Of a stretch of DNA of 10,746 nt, positions 7,040-10,746 are shown in pieces; the first letter of the stretch is position 1, and every line of letters starts with the position of its first letter. Origin of the DNA: an uncultured Mailhella sp. (GTDB taxonomy: Bacteria > Desulfobacterota > Desulfovibrionia > Desulfovibrionales > Desulfovibrionaceae); assembly GCA_944324625.1 (NCBI GenBank), contig CALUWZ010000050.1, forward strand, positions 1-10,746, written 5' to 3'. The notes beneath the pieces are model-generated. The model had not been told where the DNA came from and did no database searches. It was given only the letters and a program-made list of their open reading frames with translations. The translations under genes and the position numbers were made by a program.

Positions 7040-7831
7040 ATGCAAAAGGAAGTTATGGAAACTCTGCAGGCCATGCGGGATAAAAAACCGCTTGTGCACT
7101 GCATTACCAATTTGGTTGTCATGCAGGTTAATGCCAACGTGCTTCTTGCGGGCGGAGCTTCTCCGCTGATGGCGCATGCTCAGGAAGAGTTGGATGATAT
7201 TGTAAAAATTATTAATGCTCTTGTGCTTAATATCGGTACTTTGGATAAGCATACCATAGCCTCCATGAATGTGGCAGGGGATTTTGCCAACAAATACAAA
7301 AAGCCCGTTGTGCTTGATCCTGTCGGAGCAGGTGCGTCACGGCTCAGAACGGAAACGGCTCTTTCCATTCTGCGTACCGTAAAACCCTGCATTGTCCGCG
7401 GCAACGGTTCCGAAATCATGGCCCTTGCAGGCGAGCTTGGGGAAACCAAGGGCGTGGACAGCACCAAGGGCAGTCTTGAAGTTATGGAGCAGGCCAAGCG
7501 CCTTGCCCTGAATTTTCATACCGTGGTCAGCGTAAGCGGTGAAACCGATATGATTACCGACGGTACGAAAACCGCTTATGTGCGGGGCGGAAATCCGCTT
7601 ATGACCTTGGTTACGGGCATAGGCTGCTCTGCCACCGCAATGACGGGCGCATGCATGGCTGTTGCAAAATCCCCCTTTGTCGGGGCGGTTTCTGCCATGG
7701 CGCTTTTTGCAAGCGCAGGTGAGAAAGCAGGCAGAAAGTGTCAGGGGCCGGGCTCTTTTCTGTCTTATTTTATTGATGAACTGTACAATGCCGATTATGC
7801 CGATGCAGCAAAACGTGTAACATTAAATTGA
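7040..7831 (+). CDS. thiM: Hydroxyethylthiazole kinase ThiM
   Basis: ThiM phosphorylates 4-methyl-5-(2-hydroxyethyl)thiazole with ATP in the thiamine salvage pathway, in the cytoplasm. The 263 residues match the usual length (about 262-272). Motifs seen are PLVHCITN (17-24), NANVLLAGGASPLM (31-44), LDPVGAGAS (92-100), RGNGSEI (120-126), SGETD (166-170) and the anion-hole/catalytic TGIGCSATA (192-200) with Cys196. It starts 9 bases after the nitroreductase stop, with AGAGG at 7030-7034 as the ribosome site. Its stop TGA overlaps the thiE ribosome site. With thiE directly downstream it forms a salvage pair. No ThiD is in the window, so HMP-PP supply must come from elsewhere. Confidence 0.96.
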   Translation: MQKEVMETLQAMRDKKPLVHCITNLVVMQVNANVLLAGGASPLMAHAQEELDDIVKIINALVLNIGTLDKHTIASMNVAGDFANKYKKPVVLDPVGAGASRLRTETALSILRTVKPCIVRGNGSEIMALAGELGETKGVDSTKGSLEVMEQAKRLALNFHTVVSVSGETDMITDGTKTAYVRGGNPLMTLVTGIGCSATAMTGACMAVAKSPFVGAVSAMALFASAGEKAGRKCQGPGSFLSYFIDELYNADYADAAKRVTLN

Positions 7832-7838
7832 GGATAAT

Positions 7839-8492
7839 ATGGAATGGTCTGATTTTCGTGATTTCGGTCTGTATCTGGTGACAGATCAGGATTTGTGTTT
7901 GGGGAGGCCCTTGACCGATGTGGTTCTGCAGGCCGTGCAGGCAGGCGTGCAGGCTGTGCAGATTCGGGAAAAAAACAACAATACCCGTGATTTTCTTGCT
8001 CTTGCCAAAGTGTTGGTGAAGGAAGTGCAGGTTCGCCACAATATTCCCGTGATTATTAATGACAGGGTGGATATTGCCCTTGCATGCGGCGCTGCAGGCG
8101 TGCATTTGGGTCAGAGCGACATGCCTGTTGCCGATGCCCGCCGTCTTATGGGCTCAAGGCGCATCATTGGGCTGACAGCCCCCACCATGCAGGATTTGGA
8201 AAGGGGCATTAAAGAGGAAATTCAGTATATTGCCGTAAGTCCTGTATTTCCGACCAATACCAAAAAAGATACTGCGCCTGCATGGGGCATTGAAGGCATG
8301 AAAAAGGCCCGTGCTTTTATGACCGAAAAAAACTGTTCCATACCGCTTATGACGATAGGCGGCATCAATACGGCAAATGCCAAGGAAATTCTTGATGCCG
8401 GCATTGACAGCATAGCCGTGGTGTCTGCCATTTGTTCGGCGGAAGACATTGGGGCAACGGTTAAGGAATTTTTAAGGGCTTTTCAAAAATAA
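7839..8492 (+). CDS. thiE: Thiamine-phosphate synthase ThiE
   Basis: ThiE condenses hydroxymethylpyrimidine diphosphate with thiazole phosphate to make thiamine phosphate, releasing pyrophosphate. It is a TIM barrel of 217 residues, close to the usual size. Motifs seen are LYLVTD (11-16), QIREK (41-45), INDRVDIAL (73-81), GVHLGQSDMP (87-96), VSPVFPTNTK (133-142), IGGI (173-176) and AVVSAI (193-198). The loop that is normally G-x-S-x-H reads GLTAPTMQD at 111-119, with Thr for Ser and Pro for His, an unusual change near the pyrophosphate site. GAGGA at 7830-7834 overlaps the thiM stop and decides the start. The gene is followed by a strong terminator, so it ends the operon. Confidence 0.96.
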   Translation: MEWSDFRDFGLYLVTDQDLCLGRPLTDVVLQAVQAGVQAVQIREKNNNTRDFLALAKVLVKEVQVRHNIPVIINDRVDIALACGAAGVHLGQSDMPVADARRLMGSRRIIGLTAPTMQDLERGIKEEIQYIAVSPVFPTNTKKDTAPAWGIEGMKKARAFMTEKNCSIPLMTIGGINTANAKEILDAGIDSIAVVSAICSAEDIGATVKEFLRAFQK

Positions 8493-8519
8493 TAAAAAAA
8501 TTTTTGCTCTGCAAATAAG

Positions 8520-8549
8520 AAAGTTTCTCAATTGAGAAACTTTTTTTTT
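8520..8549 (+). terminator. Rho-independent terminator after thiE
   Basis: AAAGTTTCTC and GAGAAACTTT form a perfect 10-bp stem around an AATT loop (8520-8543), followed by a run of T to 8549. It lies 27 bases past the thiE stop. The reverse direction lacks an equal T run, so it acts mainly on rightward transcripts. Confidence 0.9.
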
Positions 8550-8826
8550 GCTTAATTTTTGGCTTCAAAGAGGAATAATTCCTATTTAAAGAGAAAATGA
8601 TTAATCATCTTTGCAATAAGAACGGTCTATTACAATTTGACTATATAATTTCTAAAAAAAATCTAGAAAATATCTAAATTTACTCTTGAAAAAAAAGTTA
8701 TGCACTTAATAATGACATTGTTTTAATTTTTATGCTACTGTCAAAGCGTTATTTCCCCTAAAGTAAAGTGATAAACTATCCGAAATACAATATGAGGGAA
8801 ATTTTACAATTGAAGCAGGTGTCGTT
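8550..8826. other. AT-rich intergenic region upstream of the amidase gene
   Basis: This stretch of 277 bases (334 counting the terminator region) shows no convincing gene. It contains a perfect TATAAT at 8644-8649 without a good -35 partner, a near-palindrome AGGAATAATTCCT at 8571-8583, several A and T runs, and the candidate amidase promoter listed separately. A short frame starting at 8768 overlaps the amidase gene and has a composition unlike a protein. Confidence 0.6.
8712..8741 (+). promoter_or_regulatory. Possible promoter for the amidase gene
   Basis: ATGACA (8712-8717, 5/6 to the -35 consensus) is followed 18 bases later by TACTGT (8736-8741), preceded by TGC as in extended -10 elements. 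The -10 itself matches poorly (3/6). The leader would be about 80 bases. Weak, by eye. Confidence 0.3.
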
Positions 8827-10572
8827 ATGCGTTCAAATTTTGATTGTAACAATGTTTTTCGCTTTCTTTGGCAAAGTGTTGCAGTGGTTATTGCCATTGC
8901 GCTCAGTTTTGCGATTGTGCATGCAACCCCCTCAGGCTACGAGGACGCAAAAGTGGAGCTTACCCGTCTTTTGGAAGACAAAAAACGCAGTGAGTACCGT
9001 CATAACTGGATAAAGCTGTCCGACGAATTTTATGACATATACCGCAACAATGCGAAATGGAACAACAGGCCTGCCGCATTGTTCCGTTCCGCTTATGCCC
9101 TTGATCAGATGGCGCAGCGTTCCTTTGTGCGCAAAGATGCGCAGAACGCCATTGACCGTTATCTGCTTTTGGTGAAAAAGCATAAACTCAGTCCTCTTGC
9201 CGATGACGCCCTGTTTTATTCCGCACAGCTTGCAGACAAGGTTCTGCGTGACACCAAGAGGGCAAAACGCCTGCTTAAACAGTGCGTGCGTGATTATCCC
9301 ACGGGCGATTTTCATGTAAAAGCCAAAAAATACTATGCTGAAATAGGTGACGGTGCCCTTGCTTCTCTCGGCAATGTGGCTGTTTCCCGGCCTTCTCAGG
9401 CTGATATTACGCTGAAGACCATAAATACTCAGCTCAATAATGATGTGGTGCGCATTGTGCTTTCCATGGAAAGCGTGGCATCATGGCGTGCCAAATATAC
9501 GGGAGACGAGAAAAATCCCGGAGTTGTGCTGACGCTGAATAATGTTATGCCTTCCGATAATCTGGATTTGGAAGATACGTTTAAAAAGAGCGGCATTTTT
9601 GTCGGCTATCAGATTGATTATAACGAAATGCAGGCGGCCTGCACCGTTACGCTGGAATTTTCCGATTTGCTCCGTTATGCCGTAAAAGCGGAAAAACAGC
9701 CTGCCCGTCTTATTATTGAAGCCACCGATTCACCCAACCGCCTTGTTTCCGGCATTACCGTAAAAAGTACGGCTGCTGCCAAAAAAGGCAAAGCTGCCGT
9801 TAAAAGCACGTCAAAAAAGCATGAACAGAAACGGCCCGTGCAGTACGGCAAAAACGATGTTCCTCTTTTGGCAAGGCAAATAGCCAGTCAGCTTGGCTTA
9901 AAAGTTGAAACAATAGTTATTGACCCCGGTCACGGCGGAAAAGATCCCGGAGCCGTCAATAACGGAATAAAGGAAAAGAATTTTAATCTTGATGTGGCAA
10001 AACGTCTTGCCGGTGTGCTCAGAAGTGCGGGGTATACCGTGCATCTGACAAGAACTGCGGACAGATTTGTGGGACTGTACGAGCGGACGGATATAGCCAG
10101 AAAGCATAAGGCCGATCTGTTTATTTCCCTGCACGCCAATTCCAGTGTCAATGCAAAGGCAGAAGGCTTTGAAACCTATTACCTTGATTTCAGCAATGAC
10201 GAAAAATCCATCCGTTTGGCTGCCATTGAAAATGCAGGCGTGGAAAAACGCGGTCTCGGCGAAATGGAACATATTTTGGGCGATATGCTTTTGAAAGCCC
10301 GTATTCAGGAATCCAAACGCCTTGCCGCAAAAGTTCAGGCAAGTGCCGTGCGCAAAATCAACCGTGAAGGCTATGCCCTGAAAAGCAACGGTACCAAGGG
10401 TGCGCCTTTCCATGTGCTTATCGGATCTTCAATGCCGTGCATTTTGATAGAAATGGGCTATACGTCCAATTCCAAAGAGGCAAAGCGCCTTGCTTCCGAT
10501 AAATACAAAAATGCCCTTGCAGAAGGCATTGCCAACGGCATACATCAATATGCCTTGGAATTGAATAAATAG
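8827..10572 (+). CDS. Exported N-acetylmuramoyl-L-alanine amidase (TPR-like, AMIN, Amidase_3)
   Basis: This zinc amidase cuts the bond between N-acetylmuramic acid and the stem peptide, typically to split septal peptidoglycan in the periplasm. Residues 1-34 look like a signal peptide with cleavage after AIVHA. Residues 38-175 are helical, TPR-like. About 190-300 resembles an AMIN domain, which targets the septum or peptidoglycan. A Lys/Ser/Ala-rich linker spans 305-345. The catalytic domain runs from about 362 to 577, with zinc ligands His369 (in DPGHGGKDPGA), Glu383 and His436 (in SLHANSS), and catalytic Glu542 (in ILIEMGYTSN). The architecture resembles AmiC with an added TPR-like region. 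A weak AGGTG precedes the ATG; the start is mainly supported by the signal peptide. It stands alone, with a terminator on each side. Confidence 0.94.
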   Translation: MRSNFDCNNVFRFLWQSVAVVIAIALSFAIVHATPSGYEDAKVELTRLLEDKKRSEYRHNWIKLSDEFYDIYRNNAKWNNRPAALFRSAYALDQMAQRSFVRKDAQNAIDRYLLLVKKHKLSPLADDALFYSAQLADKVLRDTKRAKRLLKQCVRDYPTGDFHVKAKKYYAEIGDGALASLGNVAVSRPSQADITLKTINTQLNNDVVRIVLSMESVASWRAKYTGDEKNPGVVLTLNNVMPSDNLDLEDTFKKSGIFVGYQIDYNEMQAACTVTLEFSDLLRYAVKAEKQPARLIIEATDSPNRLVSGITVKSTAAAKKGKAAVKSTSKKHEQKRPVQYGKNDVPLLARQIASQLGLKVETIVIDPGHGGKDPGAVNNGIKEKNFNLDVAKRLAGVLRSAGYTVHLTRTADRFVGLYERTDIARKHKADLFISLHANSSVNAKAEGFETYYLDFSNDEKSIRLAAIENAGVEKRGLGEMEHILGDMLLKARIQESKRLAAKVQASAVRKINREGYALKSNGTKGAPFHVLIGSSMPCILIEMGYTSNSKEAKRLASDKYKNALAEGIANGIHQYALELNK

Positions 10573-10581
10573 TGCATAAGG

Positions 10582-10604
10582 AAGGCACCGGGAACGGTGC
10601 TTTT
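10582..10604 (+). terminator. Rho-independent terminator after the amidase gene
   Basis: GCACCG and CGGTGC pair (10585-10590 with 10595-10600) around a GGAA loop, which fits the stable GNRA class, with flanking AAG/TTT extending the stem. A T-rich stretch (TTTTCTGTTT) follows. It starts 10 bases past the stop. Confidence 0.85.
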
Positions 10605-10746
10605 CTGTTTAAAAAATAAAATCATAACATGAAGTTTCCTTTTTGGGGCTGCGCCGGCAGAATTTTTGCATCTGTGCAGATTTGTTTTTTTAATTGGCGA
10701 ATTTGTTTTTTTTTTATATTTAATATGTTTATATGATATATTCAGC
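10605..10746. other. AT-rich end of window, no gene seen
   Basis: The last stretch has long T runs and AT-rich sequence (10680-10740) with no reading frame of note. It could be the upstream region of a gene beyond the edge; nothing else is supported. Confidence 0.5.

Noticed and set aside
6533..7252. 239-codon open frame on the minus strand
   Set aside because: It is antisense to the nitroreductase and thiM genes, has no family motif and low-quality composition; such frames arise from the codon bias of the real genes.
8768..9013. 81-codon frame starting upstream of the amidase
   Set aside because: It overlaps the amidase in another frame, has no ribosome site, and the amidase frame has a proper signal peptide there.
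9898..10413. 171-codon open frame on the minus strand
   Set aside because: It is antisense to the catalytic domain of the amidase, which has all active-site residues; no motif or ribosome site supports it.

Overview
The window carries two divergent gene blocks and one gene of its own on the right. Moderate-to-low GC genes with AT-rich intergenic DNA, short spacers and a TPR-AMIN-amidase protein of the type I associate with sulfate-reducing deltaproteobacteria suggest a Desulfovibrionaceae-like Gram-negative bacterium. That placement is an inference from protein style, not a database match. I see no tRNA, rRNA, CRISPR, insertion sequence, integrase or phage gene, so this looks like ordinary chromosome.

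Left block (1-4474, leftward). In order of transcription: a DEAD-box RNA helicase (DeaD/CshA type, no RNA-binding tail), an unrecognised all-helical 157-residue protein, a TrmI-type tRNA m1A58 methyltransferase and an ABC-F ATPase that runs off the left edge. Gaps are 11-17 bases, so this reads as one operon. A good sigma70-type promoter for it lies at 4530-4557. Three of the four genes act on RNA or the ribosome.

Middle block (4708-8492, rightward). An unrecognised 294-residue protein, a Maf nucleotide pyrophosphatase with unusual extra segments, a nitroreductase-family flavoprotein, ThiM and ThiE. Spacers are 7-30 bases, and three of the Shine-Dalgarno sites touch or overlap the preceding stop codon or directly follow it. 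The block ends in a perfect 10-bp-stem terminator at 8520-8549. ThiM phosphorylates salvaged hydroxyethylthiazole and ThiE joins it to HMP-PP to give thiamine phosphate. The HMP kinase ThiD and a TPP riboswitch are not seen here.

Right part (8493-10746). A 330-base AT-rich intergenic stretch, then a single exported cell-wall amidase (signal peptide, TPR-like helices, AMIN, zinc Amidase_3) closed by its own GNRA-loop terminator. The last 140 bases are AT-rich and show no gene.

I found no clear new system. The best leads are the two unrecognised operon members (2538-3011 and 4708-5592), the enlarged Maf protein, and the altered ThiE loop.
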